A stretch of 64,000 nt of DNA from Pseudomonas sp. LD120 (GCF_009861525.1 NZ_WVHL01000005.1:310001-374000), one strand, 5' to 3'; numbered from the stretch's first letter, positions 46,747 to 57,325 are shown. A program made the numbers and translations. Notes: generated by a model not told the origin, from the sequence alone.

Positions 46747-47820
46747 ATGCGTCCTGCCCGTGCCCTGATCGATCTCCAAGCCCTGCGTCACAACTACCAA
46801 CTGGCCCGTGAAACCTCCGGCGCTCGCGCCCTGGCGGTGATCAAGGCCGATGCCTATGGTCATGGCGCGGTGCGCTGTGCCCAGGCCCTGGAAGCCGAGG
46901 CTGACGGTTTTGCCGTGGCCTGCATCGAAGAAGCGCTGGAGCTGCGGGCTGCGGGTATTCGTGCGCCGGTCCTGCTGCTGGAAGGCTTCTTCGAGGCCTC
47001 GGAACTGCAATTGATTGTCGAGCATGGCTTCTGGTGCGTGGTGCATTCGCTGTGGCAGCTCGAGGCTATCGAACAGACTGCCGTGGCCAAGCCGCTGACG
47101 ATCTGGCTCAAGCTGGATTCGGGCATGCACCGGGTCGGTCTTAACCCCCAGGACTACCAGGCGGCTTATCAACGGCTGCAGGCCAGCACCAAGGTCGAAA
47201 AGATTGTGCTGATGAGCCACTTCGCCCGTGCCGACGAGCCGGATTGCCCACGCAGCAGCGAGCAACTGGCGGTGTTTGAGGCTGCGCGCCAGGGCCTGGG
47301 CGCTGAAGTCAGCCTGTGCAACTCGCCTGCGCTGATGGGCTGGCCGAGCGTTCCCAGTGATTGGGTGCGTCCGGGCATCATGCTCTACGGCGCAACACCG
47401 TTCGAAGAAGGCAACTCCGTGGCAGCACGGCTGCAGCCGGTCATGACCCTGGAGTCCAAAGTGATCTGTGTGCGTGAGCTGCCCGCCGGCGAGCCGGTTG
47501 GCTACGGCGCCAAGTTCATCACCGACAAGCCGATGCGTATCGGCGTGGTTGCCATGGGCTATGCCGACGGATATCCGCGTCACGCGCCCACTGGCACGCC
47601 AGTGCTGGTGGCTGGTCAGCGCAGCCGCCTGCTGGGCCGCGTGTCCATGGACATGTTGTGCATCGACCTGACGGATGTGCCGCAGGCCGGCCTCGGTTCC
47701 TCGGTGGAGTTGTGGGGCAAGAACATCCTTGCCAGCGAGGTCGCGCTGGCCGCCGATACCATCCCTTATCAGCTGTTCTGCAACCTGCGCCGGGTGCCGC
47801 TGGTGTACTGCGAAGGCTGA
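46747..47820 (+). CDS. dadX: Catabolic alanine racemase
   Basis: A 357-residue PLP alanine racemase. The PLP lysine is in [15 protein letters not shown] near residue 33; the catalytic tyrosine is in [16 protein letters not shown]. It converts L-alanine to D-alanine for DadA. It is the third gene of the dad cluster, behind a terminator-like hairpin. The start ATG lacks a good Shine-Dalgarno (AGAAG about 11 bases upstream). Confidence 0.96.
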   Translation: MRPARALIDLQALRHNYQLARETSGARALAVIKADAYGHGAVRCAQALEAEADGFAVACIEEALELRAAGIRAPVLLLEGFFEASELQLIVEHGFWCVVHSLWQLEAIEQTAVAKPLTIWLKLDSGMHRVGLNPQDYQAAYQRLQASTKVEKIVLMSHFARADEPDCPRSSEQLAVFEAARQGLGAEVSLCNSPALMGWPSVPSDWVRPGIMLYGATPFEEGNSVAARLQPVMTLESKVICVRELPAGEPVGYGAKFITDKPMRIGVVAMGYADGYPRHAPTGTPVLVAGQRSRLLGRVSMDMLCIDLTDVPQAGLGSSVELWGKNILASEVALAADTIPYQLFCNLRRVPLVYCEG

Positions 47821-47952
47821 GATTACGCGGCCTGTACCGAAAGTCGCCTGTCTTTGGGGGAATCGGGACCAAGTGTTGTAAATACTGAACGCTGTCGCCA
47901 TGATAACGCTCAATTACAACAACGCCTGATTCCCGCCTAGGAGGCTGCCGCA

Positions 47953-48501
47953 TTGGACGTCGGTGAACGACTGCAATCCATCCGTAAACTGAAAGGTCTT
48001 TCCCAGCGTGAGCTTGCCAAGCGTGCGGGCGTCACCAATAGCACCATTTCAATGATCGAAAAGAACAGCGTCAGCCCCTCGATCAGCTCGCTGAGAAAGG
48101 TACTGAGCGGCATTCCCATGTCCATGGTCGAGTTCTTTTCCGAAGAAGTTCTTCAGGAAACGCCTTCTCAGATCGTCTACAAAGCTCACGAATTGATCGA
48201 TATTTCCGATGGCGCGGTGACCATGAAACTGGTGGGTCGGGCGCACCCGAGTCGTGCCATTGCCTTCCTCAATGAGATCTATCCTCCGGGCGCCGATACC
48301 GGTGAAGAGATGCTCACCCACGATGGCGAGGAAACCGGAATACTGCTCGAGGGCCGTCTGGAGCTGGTGGTAGGGCTTGAAACATTTGTCCTCGAAGCTG
48401 GCGACAGCTACTACTTTGAAAGTACTAAGCCGCACCGCTTCCGTAATCCGTTTGATGCCCCGGCGCGACTAATCAGCGCAGCCACGCCTGCGAACTTCTA
48501 G
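47953..48501 (+). CDS. pauR: PauR-like regulator of polyamine catabolism (HTH-cupin)
   Basis: A 182-residue regulator with a Cro/CI-type helix-turn-helix (SQRELAKRAGVTNSTISMIE) and a C-terminal cupin (TGILLEGRLELVVG, AGDSYYFESTKPHRF). It is the orthologue of PauR, the repressor of polyamine genes in P. aeruginosa, encoded in the same place after dadX. The start is TTG at 47953, with AGGAGG seven bases upstream; no ATG or GTG fits. The polyamine enzymes KauB and PuuB earlier in the window are likely targets. Confidence 0.9.
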   Translation: MDVGERLQSIRKLKGLSQRELAKRAGVTNSTISMIEKNSVSPSISSLRKVLSGIPMSMVEFFSEEVLQETPSQIVYKAHELIDISDGAVTMKLVGRAHPSRAIAFLNEIYPPGADTGEEMLTHDGEETGILLEGRLELVVGLETFVLEAGDSYYFESTKPHRFRNPFDAPARLISAATPANF

Positions 48502-48670
48502 CCAAGAGGCGTCCTGTAGGGCTGATCCTAAGCCGCCCAGCGACATTTCGCCGCGATTAAGACCCCTTCGACTTTGGGGTTGTTTCAGTGTGGCGGGCTA
48601 ACCGTTATACTTTCGCCCGCCTGCGAAACCGTGGCCGCAGGCGTGACTAGCCACCATTGAGGGTGTACGC

Positions 48671-49099
48671 GTGAACCTAATTATGAAAATGCTGGCCGCA
48701 CCAGCAACCGTATTGGCCCTTTGGGCAGTCAGCGCTCAAGCTGCGACTAATGACGACATTGCCAAGCGCCTTGAGCCTGTTGGCCAGGTCTGCGTCCAGG
48801 GGCAGGAATGCAAGGGTATGGAAGTCGCAGCTTCCAGTGGCGGTGGCGGTGGGGCGAAATCCCCGGATGACGTAATTGCCAAGCACTGCAACGCGTGTCA
48901 TGGCACTGGTCTGCTGGGCGCTCCGAAAATCGGTGACACCGCAGCCTGGAAAGAGCGTGCCGATCACCAGGGCGGCCTCGACGGCATCCTGGCCAAGGCC
49001 ATCACCGGTATCAACGCCATGCCACCTAAAGGCACTTGCGCTGATTGCACCGATGACGAGCTCAAAGCCGCTATCCAGAAGATGTCCGGCTTGAAATAA
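48671..49099 (+). CDS. cycB: Cytochrome c5
   Basis: A 142-residue exported cytochrome c5 with a signal peptide (ending ALWAVSAQA), one haem-binding CNACH motif near residue 77, and a CADC pair near residue 124 that forms the disulfide characteristic of c5. It is a periplasmic electron carrier. The start is GTG at 48671 with GAGGG seven bases upstream; ATG 48683 is an alternative. A terminator follows. Confidence 0.94.
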   Translation: MNLIMKMLAAPATVLALWAVSAQAATNDDIAKRLEPVGQVCVQGQECKGMEVAASSGGGGGAKSPDDVIAKHCNACHGTGLLGAPKIGDTAAWKERADHQGGLDGILAKAITGINAMPPKGTCADCTDDELKAAIQKMSGLK

Positions 49100-49115
49100 G
49101 CAGTCATCTTCAGCG

Positions 49116-49142
49116 AAAAAGCCGCTTACGAGCGGCTTTTTT
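49116..49142 (+). terminator. Intrinsic terminator after cycB
   Basis: Stem AAAAAGCCGCT / AGCGGCTTTTTT with loop TACG, 17 bases after the cycB stop. Confidence 0.93.
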
Positions 49143-49235
49143 GTGGGCGCAATTTTCCTGCCGTACTGTTCAACGCAGCAAACTCCCGGCAAGCTCGGTC
49201 CAACCTCAATTCATGGACGGTTCTCGGAGGGTCAG

Positions 49236-51167
49236 ATGCTGCAATCCTGTTCTATCGAGCAAGCGGTGGATGACGTGCTCGCGCGTTTGCCGCAACACAT
49301 TCATATGGGCATGCCGTTGGGGTTGGGCAAACCCAACCGTTTTGCCAACGCCCTGTATCGCCGGGTCGCCCAACTGCCCGAACGCCAACTGACGATCTAC
49401 ACCGCCTTGAGCCTGGGGCGGCCTTCGCTGGGCGACGGTTTGCAGAAGCGGTTTCTCGAACCTTTTGTCGAGCGGGTATTTGGCGACTACCCCGAACTGG
49501 ATTTTCTTGCCGACCTGCACCGTGACAGCCTGCCGGCGAATATTCGCGTCCAGCAGTTCTTTCTGCAGCCCGGCAGTCTTTTGCACAGTGCGCCAGCGCA
49601 ACAGGACTACGTCAGCAGCAACTACAGCCATGCCGCCCGGGACATCAACGCCGCCGGCCTGAACCTGGTGGCGCAACTGGTGGCCCGCGACTCGCAGCAG
49701 CCGGGGCGTTTGAGCCTGAGCTGCAACCCGGACATCACCCTCGACTTGCTGCCGATGATCGCCAAGCGCCGTGCGGCGGGGGAGACCATTGTGTTGCTGG
49801 GTCAGGTCCACAGCGATTTGCCTTATATGCCGGGGGACTCCGAGATCGATGCGGCGGACTTCGACCTGCTGATTGACGAGGAGGAGCGCAGCACGTTGTT
49901 TTCCACGCCGAACATGCCGGTGGGGGTTCAGGATCACTGCATCGGCCTGCATGCCAGCACCTTGGTGCGCGACGGCGGGACCTTGCAGATCGGCATTGGC
50001 TCCATGGGCGATGCGCTGACCGCCGCGTTGCTGGCGCGGCAGGCAGACAACCAAGGTTACCGCGCCCTGCTGGCGGATCTGCAGGTGGAGCACTGGCAGG
50101 CGCTGATCGACCGCGAAGGTGGCGTCGAACCCTTTGCCCAGGGCCTTTACGGTTGCAGTGAAATGTTCGTCAACGGCCTGCTGGCATTGGCCGATGCGGG
50201 CATCGTGCGGCGCCAGGTCTACCCGACGATTGCGCTGCAACAGCAAGCCTATGCCGGAACCCTGGACCCGGCGTCAGCGGCGGGTGGTGTCTCGATCTAC
50301 GGCGGCTTTTTCCTCGGCCCGAGCAGCTTCTACCAGCGTCTGCGGGAGCTGCCCCGGGACAAGCTGGCGTCATTCAACATGACCGCCATCAGCCACATCA
50401 ACGAGCTGTATGGCGATGAGGCGCTCAAGCGTTTGCAGCGTCGGGATGCGCGCTTTATCAACAGCGCCTTCACCATGACCTTGATGGGCGCGGCGGTGTC
50501 CGATCAGTTGCAAGATGGCCGTGTCTTGAGTGGCGTCGGCGGGCAGTACAACTTCGTCGCCCAAGCCCATGCACTGGAAGATGCTCGCTCGGTGCTGATC
50601 CTGCGCAGTTGGCGCGAATCGGCCGGCGAGGTCAGTTCCAATATTGTCTGGGAGTACGGCCATTGCACCATCCCGCGTCACCTGCGGGACATCGTGATCA
50701 CCGAGTACGGCATTGCCGATCTGCGGGGCAAGACGGATGCGAAGGTGATCGAAGCGCTGCTCAGTATCAGCGATTCACGCTTTCAGCCCGGGTTGCTGGA
50801 GCAGGCGCAGAAAGCCGGAAAGCTGCCGAAGGATTTTCGTCTGGATCCGCGTTTTACCGACAACAGCCCACAGCGTCTGCAGCGGATTCAGGCGCGTCAT
50901 CGCCACCTGTTTCCGGAGTATCCGTTGGGCAGCGACTTCAGCGACGAGGAGCGTGATCTGCTGCGGGCGCTGAACTGGCTCAAGAGCAAGTTCAAGCTCA
51001 GCGAGATCCTCGAACTGGGCAAGGCAGCATTCGACGCGCCGGAGCCTGAGGCATTTGCAGCGCACCTTGAGCGCATGGGGCTGGAGCAGCCCGATGGACT
51101 GCGGGAGGAACTGTATCAGCGGTTCCTGCTGGCCGGGCTGCAGGCCACGGCCCCCAGCTTGTCGTAG
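49236..51167 (+). CDS. Acetyl-CoA hydrolase/transferase family protein
   Basis: A 643-residue member of the acetyl-CoA hydrolase/CoA-transferase family. It is longer than the usual ~500-residue Cat1/Ach1 proteins, with about 100 extra residues at the C-terminus. The C-terminal domain is clear (SGVGGQYNFVAQAHALEDAR, CTIPRHLRDIVITEYGIADL). The acyl substrate is unknown. ATG 49236 has GGAGG five bases upstream; the frame is open to 49143, inside the cycB terminator. The TAG stop lies inside a REP unit. Confidence 0.85.
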   Translation: MLQSCSIEQAVDDVLARLPQHIHMGMPLGLGKPNRFANALYRRVAQLPERQLTIYTALSLGRPSLGDGLQKRFLEPFVERVFGDYPELDFLADLHRDSLPANIRVQQFFLQPGSLLHSAPAQQDYVSSNYSHAARDINAAGLNLVAQLVARDSQQPGRLSLSCNPDITLDLLPMIAKRRAAGETIVLLGQVHSDLPYMPGDSEIDAADFDLLIDEEERSTLFSTPNMPVGVQDHCIGLHASTLVRDGGTLQIGIGSMGDALTAALLARQADNQGYRALLADLQVEHWQALIDREGGVEPFAQGLYGCSEMFVNGLLALADAGIVRRQVYPTIALQQQAYAGTLDPASAAGGVSIYGGFFLGPSSFYQRLRELPRDKLASFNMTAISHINELYGDEALKRLQRRDARFINSAFTMTLMGAAVSDQLQDGRVLSGVGGQYNFVAQAHALEDARSVLILRSWRESAGEVSSNIVWEYGHCTIPRHLRDIVITEYGIADLRGKTDAKVIEALLSISDSRFQPGLLEQAQKAGKLPKDFRLDPRFTDNSPQRLQRIQARHRHLFPEYPLGSDFSDEERDLLRALNWLKSKFKLSEILELGKAAFDAPEPEAFAAHLERMGLEQPDGLREELYQRFLLAGLQATAPSLS

Positions 51168-51243
51168 GAGCCGGCTTGCCGGTGAATGGGCCATCAAGTC
51201 TGGCATTGCCCTTAAAGGGCACCTTCGCTGGCAAGCCAGCTAC
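51164..51243. repeat. REP pair downstream of the acetyl-CoA hydrolase gene
   Basis: GTAGGAGCCGGCTTGCCGG (from 51164) and TTCGCTGGCAAGCCAGCTAC (51224-51243) face each other. A small dyad GCCCTT-A-AAGGGC sits between them at 51208-51220. The first unit supplies the TAG stop codon of the preceding gene. Confidence 0.85.
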
Positions 51244-51294
51244 ACAAGCTAGCTCCCGCATACGCCAGTTGTTGCGCAGGCCTGGTGGGCGGGA

Positions 51295-51876
<582 letters not shown>

Positions 51877-51922
51877 TCAAATAGCGCCTGTTGCGCCAAA
51901 AGTCAGTTAAAAATAGTCGATT

Positions 51923-53932
51923 TTAGCGCTTTAACATCGCGCGTATATCCGCCAAAGCGCTATTGCCGCGAACGGCTTTGACTTCGGTCGGCGTGTCGTC
52001 ATTGCCTTCCCAGGCCAGATCGTCCGGGGGCAGTTCATCAAGGAAGCGGCTGGGCGAGCAGTCGATGATTTCACCGTATTGCTTGCGCTTGGCCGCGAAA
52101 GTGAAGGCCAGGGTCTGGCGAGCCCGGGTAATGCCCACGTAGGCCAGGCGTCGTTCTTCCTCGATGGTATCGGCTTCGATACTGGAACGGTGCGGGAGGA
52201 TTTCCTCTTCCATGCCCATGATGAACACGTAGGGAAATTCCAGGCCCTTGGAGGCATGCAAGGTCATCATCTGCACACCTTCGGCGCCGTCTTCCTCTTC
52301 CTGCTGACGTTCCAGCATGTCCCGCAGGACCAGCTTGCCGATGGCGTCCTCGACGGTCATTTCGCCGTCTTCGTCTTTTTCCAGGGTGTTCTTCAAGGCT
52401 TCGATCAGGAACCAGACGTTGCCCATCCGGTAGTCCGCGGCCTTGTCGCTGGAGCTGTTGGTGCGCAGCCAGTTCTCGTAGTCGATGTCCATGACCATGC
52501 TGCGCAGGGCGGAGATCGGGTCTTCGCCAGCACATTGTTCACGCACCCGGTCCATGAAGCGCTTGAAACGCGCCAGGCGGTCGGTGAAACGGCTGTCCAG
52601 GTGCTCGCCCAGGCCGATTTCATCGGTGGCGGCATACATCGAGATCTTGCGTTCAGTGGCGTAGTTGCCGAGTTTTTCCAGGGTCGTGGAGCCGATTTCC
52701 CGGCGCGGTACGTTGATCACCCGGAGGAAGGCGTTGTCGTCGTCGGGGTTCACGATCAGGCGGAAGTAGGCCATCAGGTCTTTTACTTCCTGGCGTCCGA
52801 AGAAGCTGTTACCGCCGGACAGGCGATAGGGTACCTGGTGGTGCTGCAGCTTCAGTTCGATCAGCTTGGCCTGGTAGTTGCCCCGGTAAAGAATGGCGAA
52901 GTCGCTGTAGGGCCGGTCGGTGCGCAGGTGCAGGCTAAGGATTTCCATGGCTACCCGCTCGGCCTCGGCGTCTTCGTTGCGGCAGCGGATCACGCGGATT
53001 TCGTCACCGTGGCCCATCTCGCTCCACAGCTGTTTTTCGAACTCGTGGGGGTTGTTGGAGATCAGTACGTTGGCGCAGCGCAGGATGCGGCTGGTGGAGC
53101 GGTAGTTTTGCTCCAGCATCACCACTTTCAGGGACGGGTAGTCGTCCTTGAGCAGCATCAGGTTCTCCGGCCGCGCGCCGCGCCAGGCGTAGATCGACTG
53201 GTCGTCGTCACCCACCACGGTGAACTGGTTGCGCTTGCCGATGAGCATTTTCACCAGCAGGTACTGGCTGGCGTTGGTGTCCTGGTACTCGTCCACCAGC
53301 AGGTAGCGGACCTTGTTCTGCCATTTTTCCAGGATGTCGGCGTGTTCCTCGAACAGCTTCACCGGCAGCAGGATCAGGTCGTCGAAGTCCACCGCGTTGA
53401 ACGCCTTGAGCGTGCGTTGGTAGTGGGTGTAGACGATGGCGGCGGTCTGTTCCTTGGGGTTGCGTGCGTTTTCCAGGGCCTGGGGCGGCAGGATCAGGTC
53501 GTTTTTCCACGAGCCGATCATGTTCTTGATTTCGTCGACGCCGTCGTCCCCGGAATATTCCTTCTGCATGATGTCGGTCATCAGTGCTTTGACATCGGCC
53601 TCGTCGAAGATCGAGAAGCCCGGCTTGTAGCCCAGGCGCGCATGCTCCTTGCGGATGATGTTCAGGCCCAGGTTGTGGAAGGTCGACACGGTCAGGCCGC
53701 GGCCTTCGCCGGCACGCAGCAAGGTGCCGACGCGCTCTTTCATTTCCCGCGCGGCCTTGTTGGTAAAGGTCATCGCGACAATGTACTGGGCGCGGATACC
53801 GCAGTTCTGGATCAAGTGCGCGATCTTGCGGGTGATCACGCTGGTCTTGCCGGAGCCTGCGCCGGCGAGCACCAAAAGAGGGCCGCCGACATAGTTCACG
53901 GCTTCTTGCTGCCGGGGATTGAGTCGGGACAT
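51923..53932 (-). CDS. rep: ATP-dependent DNA helicase Rep
   Basis: A 669-residue UvrD/Rep superfamily 1 helicase. Walker A is LAGAGSGKTSVITRKIAHL at the N-terminus, Walker B LVDEYQDTNASQ, and later motifs include VVGDDDQSIYAWRGARPEN and MTLHASKGLEFPYV. It removes proteins ahead of replication forks. Length and the conserved place between xpt and the GGDEF/EAL gene support Rep. The divergent 267-base upstream region includes a Fur-like box. Confidence 0.97.
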   Translation of the reverse strand: MSRLNPRQQEAVNYVGGPLLVLAGAGSGKTSVITRKIAHLIQNCGIRAQYIVAMTFTNKAAREMKERVGTLLRAGEGRGLTVSTFHNLGLNIIRKEHARLGYKPGFSIFDEADVKALMTDIMQKEYSGDDGVDEIKNMIGSWKNDLILPPQALENARNPKEQTAAIVYTHYQRTLKAFNAVDFDDLILLPVKLFEEHADILEKWQNKVRYLLVDEYQDTNASQYLLVKMLIGKRNQFTVVGDDDQSIYAWRGARPENLMLLKDDYPSLKVVMLEQNYRSTSRILRCANVLISNNPHEFEKQLWSEMGHGDEIRVIRCRNEDAEAERVAMEILSLHLRTDRPYSDFAILYRGNYQAKLIELKLQHHQVPYRLSGGNSFFGRQEVKDLMAYFRLIVNPDDDNAFLRVINVPRREIGSTTLEKLGNYATERKISMYAATDEIGLGEHLDSRFTDRLARFKRFMDRVREQCAGEDPISALRSMVMDIDYENWLRTNSSSDKAADYRMGNVWFLIEALKNTLEKDEDGEMTVEDAIGKLVLRDMLERQQEEEDGAEGVQMMTLHASKGLEFPYVFIMGMEEEILPHRSSIEADTIEEERRLAYVGITRARQTLAFTFAAKRKQYGEIIDCSPSRFLDELPPDDLAWEGNDDTPTEVKAVRGNSALADIRAMLKR

Positions 53933-54116
53933 GACGGTAAAAAGGGATCGCTGACGAAAAGGGCGGGCATTTTAACAGGCTGTACAGATTCTGCTGCGTC
54001 TCTGCGACTTGTGACGCACAACGCTATCTAAATTTGCCGGTTTTGATACTTTCCCTCAGGATGCGCGCTGAATATGCGCCTAATGTTCGAGTTAGAGCGG
54101 TACAAAAAATTGCGTA

Positions 54117-54131
54117 TGATAATCAATATCA
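54117..54131. promoter_or_regulatory. Near-consensus Fur box
   Basis: TGATAATCAATATCA matches the 7-1-7 Fur consensus TGATAATNATTATCA at 13 of the 14 specified positions. It lies 69 bases before the GGDEF/EAL gene start and about 185 before rep, in an otherwise non-coding region. Confidence 0.6.
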
Positions 54132-54199
54132 TTTGTTATTGCTTATTTGCGCGCCATAATGCATGCCGCCAACTTTTTTGCAGAGTCTAGGGAGCTAGC

Positions 54200-55873
54200 T
54201 TGTCTAAGCCTGTCGAACCCTTGCGTTTGCTGCTACTGGCCGAAGAGCCTGTGTGGACAGCGTTGTTGCGCGAGTGTGTCGCTCCGTTGGGAGACTCGGT
54301 GGTATTGATCAGCGCTCCCAGCTGGGAGTCGGTCAGCCGTTTGTTTGAAGACGACCGCAATGCGGTCCTGTTGACCATTGCCCAACTGCAGCCCGGCCCC
54401 GGGCGCTGCAGCCTGCCAACCATTCTGTTGCTGGACCAGGAACCCGAAGTGGCCCCGGTGGGCGTCAGCGACTGGTTGGTGGGTTCCTGCCTGAGCACCG
54501 ATGCCTTGCGCCGTTGCCTGCGCCACGTGCGCGAACGCGGCGTGCTGGAAAGTACCTTGCAGCGCTTGGCCGAACAGGACCCGTTGACCGGCATCGCCAA
54601 CCGCCAGGGCTTCCAGACCCTGCTGGCCGCACGCCTGGCCGAAAACGACGGGCGCGGCCTGGCCCTGGGGCATCTGGATCTGGATAACTTTCGCCATGCC
54701 AACGACGCCCTCGGTCACCAGGCGGGTGACCGGCTGATCCTGCAGGTGGTTTCGCGACTCAAAAGCCAGTTGGAAGCCGGTGATCAACTGGCTCGCCTGG
54801 GCAGCGATGAATTTGCTTTGCTGATCGATACCCGTCGCGCGCCGCAGCGGGCCGAGTGGATGGCCGAACGCATTACCGAAGCCATGGCCGAACCTTACTG
54901 GGTTGACGGTGAAAGTCTGTTGATCGGCTGCAGCCTGGGGATTGCCCATGCCCGGGCCAATGCGGGCGCCGATCCGTTGATGTGGCATGCGCACATTGCC
55001 ATGCAACAGGCCAAGAGCACCCAGGGTTGTACCTTTCACCTCTTCAACGAGCGGATCAATCGCAACGCTCGCAGTCTGGCCGACCTGGAAGGCGAGCTGC
55101 GCCGGGCCTTGCGCCGTGACGAACTGGAGTTGCACTACCAGCCACGGCTGAACCTGCATGATGGCAAGATCGTCGGTCTCGAGGCCCTGGTGCGCTGGCG
55201 CCACGGCGAGCGTGGGTTGCTGCCCCCCAGTGAATTTGTGCCCCTGGCCGAACAGAGTGGTCTGATCGTGCCGCTGGGTTACTGGGTCATCTCCCGCGCT
55301 CTGCGCGACATGCAGGCCCTGCGCGAGCGCGGGCTGCCGCCGTTGCACATGGCGGTCAACCTGTCGTTCCGGCAGTTTCAGGACAGCCAGTTGCTTTCGA
55401 CCCTGAGTCGGCTGATTGCTGAACGCGGGGTGGAGGCGCAGTGGCTGGAGTTCGAGCTGACCGAAACCGCAGTGATGCGTCGCAGCGATCTGGTGAAGCA
55501 GACCATGGATGCCCTCGGGCGCTTGGGGGTGCGGTTTTCTCTGGACGACTTTGGTACCGGTTTCTCTTCCTTCGTCCACCTCAACAGCTTGCCGATCACC
55601 TTGCTCAAGGTCGACAAGAGTTTCGTCGGCGGCATGGAGCAACGTGAAGAGAATCGCAAGCTGGTCCACGCGATGATCAACCTGGCCCACAACCTCCACC
55701 TGGATGTGGTGGCCGAAGGCGTGGAAACCGCAGAGCAACTGGCGTTGCTGCGCGGTTTTGGTTGTGATCAGGCTCAGGGCTACTTGATCAGCAAGCCGTT
55801 GCCGCTGGCGGAGTTGGTGGAGTACCTGACGTTTGGCAACAGTCAGCAGTCGATGCTCGGAGGCGGCGTATAG
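54200..55873 (+). CDS. REC-like/GGDEF/EAL c-di-GMP protein (ProE-like)
   Basis: A 557-residue protein with three parts. Residues about 1-115 have a receiver-like fold pattern but lack the usual phospho-acceptor aspartate. Residues about 125-280 are a GGDEF domain whose active-site motif is altered to GSDEF (LARLGSDEFALLID). Residues about 290-545 are an EAL domain with EALVRW, NLSFRQF, DDFGTGFSS and EGVE intact, so it should be a phosphodiesterase. It corresponds to the P. aeruginosa gene next to rep that encodes the phosphodiesterase ProE. The start is TTG at 54200, with AGGGAG five bases upstream. Confidence 0.88.
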   Translation: MSKPVEPLRLLLLAEEPVWTALLRECVAPLGDSVVLISAPSWESVSRLFEDDRNAVLLTIAQLQPGPGRCSLPTILLLDQEPEVAPVGVSDWLVGSCLSTDALRRCLRHVRERGVLESTLQRLAEQDPLTGIANRQGFQTLLAARLAENDGRGLALGHLDLDNFRHANDALGHQAGDRLILQVVSRLKSQLEAGDQLARLGSDEFALLIDTRRAPQRAEWMAERITEAMAEPYWVDGESLLIGCSLGIAHARANAGADPLMWHAHIAMQQAKSTQGCTFHLFNERINRNARSLADLEGELRRALRRDELELHYQPRLNLHDGKIVGLEALVRWRHGERGLLPPSEFVPLAEQSGLIVPLGYWVISRALRDMQALRERGLPPLHMAVNLSFRQFQDSQLLSTLSRLIAERGVEAQWLEFELTETAVMRRSDLVKQTMDALGRLGVRFSLDDFGTGFSSFVHLNSLPITLLKVDKSFVGGMEQREENRKLVHAMINLAHNLHLDVVAEGVETAEQLALLRGFGCDQAQGYLISKPLPLAELVEYLTFGNSQQSMLGGGV

Positions 55874-55924
55874 GGCGCCTTCGAGTCTGCTGAGCGCTGG
55901 TGTTGGGGCTGTTCTGGCGCTGCT

Positions 55925-57325
55925 TCAGTCAGTCTGGCTGGCCTCAAAGCGCATCAGCGATACCTCAGGCTCGCGCTTGATCATGCGGCGCATGCGCCAT
56001 TCGAAGGCCAGGGTCAGGCTGATGGCCGCACAGGCCAGGCCCAGAGCCAATCCCCACCAGACGCCGGTCGGTCCCCAGCCCAGGGTAAACGCCATCAGCC
56101 AGGCGCATGGCGCACCGATCAGCCAGTAACAGCCCAGGCCTACCAGGAAGGTGGTCTTGGCGTCCTTGAGGCCACGGATCGCGCCCATGGCAATGGTTTG
56201 GGTGCCGTCGAACAGTTCGAACCAGGCGGCCACGGCCAACAGGCTCACCGCTAGCTGGATGACGTCGGCGAAGGCCGGGTCGTTGTGATCCAGGAACAGC
56301 CCGATCAGCTGGTTGGGCAACAACCAGAATACCATGGCAAAGCCCAGCATCGCCACCGCGCCGAAGGCGATGCCGACCCGTCCGGCCAGACGTGCGTCGA
56401 GTAGCTGCCCGGCGCCGTAATGCTGGCCGATGCGCATGGTGATGGCGTAGGAAATCCCCGCCGGCACCATGAACGCCACCGACACAATCTGCAGGGCGAT
56501 CTGGTGCGCCGCCAACGGGGTGCTGCCCATGGTGCCGATGCACAGGGCAGCGAAGGCGAACAGCCCGACTTCCACCGCGTAAGTGCCGCCAATGGGCAGG
56601 CCCAGACGCCACAGTTCCCGCAGGTACTGAGGGTTCAGCCGGAGCAGGCCCTGGCGCAGTGGGTACGCGGTGTAGGCCGGGTGCTGCCGGATGTGCCAGG
56701 CCAGCGCCACGGCCATGCAATTGGCGACGATGGCGGTGACCAGGCCGATACCCATCAGCCCGAGTTTTGGCAAGCCGAACATGCCGGTGATCAGCGCGTA
56801 GTTGAGCAGGAAGTTGGCCACGGTACCGATCAGGCTGATGACCATCACGGGGGTTGCCCGGCCAATGGCACTGGTGAAGCCGCGCAGCGCCATGAAACTC
56901 AGGTAGCCGGGCAGGGCGAACGGCAAGATCAGCAGAAACTGGCCCGCGGCGTTGACGTTGCTCTCGGTCTGGCCGAACAGCAGCAACACCGGTTTGAGGT
57001 TCCACAGCAGCAGGCCGGCCACCAGGGCCATCAGCCAGGCTAGCCACAAGCCGGCCTGGGTCAGACGTGCCGCGCCGTCAATGTCACCGGCGCCCTGACG
57101 AATCGCCACCAGGGTGCCCACGGCGGCGATCACGCCGATGCAGAAGATCGAGACGAAGGAGTAGCTGGCCGCGCCGAGACCGCCACCGGCCAGGGCCTCG
57201 GGGCTCAGGCGAGCCATCATCAAGGTGTCGGTGAGGACCATCAGCATGTGTGCCAGCTGGGAGGCGATCAGCGGCCCCGCCAGCCGCAGGATGGCCCAGA
57301 ATTCAGTGCGTGCCGGATGCTGCAT
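55925..57325 (-). CDS. MATE family efflux transporter (NorM-like)
   Basis: A 466-residue MATE transporter with twelve hydrophobic segments and the two MatE repeats (LAGPLIASQLAHMLMVLTDT in the first; LGLPIGGTYAVEVGLFAFAA in the second). It exports cationic drugs or dyes using sodium or protons. I use ATG 57325, nine bases from GAGA; ATG 57331 and a TTG at 57340 are also in frame. It is divergent from a LysR regulator that probably controls it. Confidence 0.9.
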   Translation of the reverse strand: MQHPARTEFWAILRLAGPLIASQLAHMLMVLTDTLMMARLSPEALAGGGLGAASYSFVSIFCIGVIAAVGTLVAIRQGAGDIDGAARLTQAGLWLAWLMALVAGLLLWNLKPVLLLFGQTESNVNAAGQFLLILPFALPGYLSFMALRGFTSAIGRATPVMVISLIGTVANFLLNYALITGMFGLPKLGLMGIGLVTAIVANCMAVALAWHIRQHPAYTAYPLRQGLLRLNPQYLRELWRLGLPIGGTYAVEVGLFAFAALCIGTMGSTPLAAHQIALQIVSVAFMVPAGISYAITMRIGQHYGAGQLLDARLAGRVGIAFGAVAMLGFAMVFWLLPNQLIGLFLDHNDPAFADVIQLAVSLLAVAAWFELFDGTQTIAMGAIRGLKDAKTTFLVGLGCYWLIGAPCAWLMAFTLGWGPTGVWWGLALGLACAAISLTLAFEWRMRRMIKREPEVSLMRFEASQTD

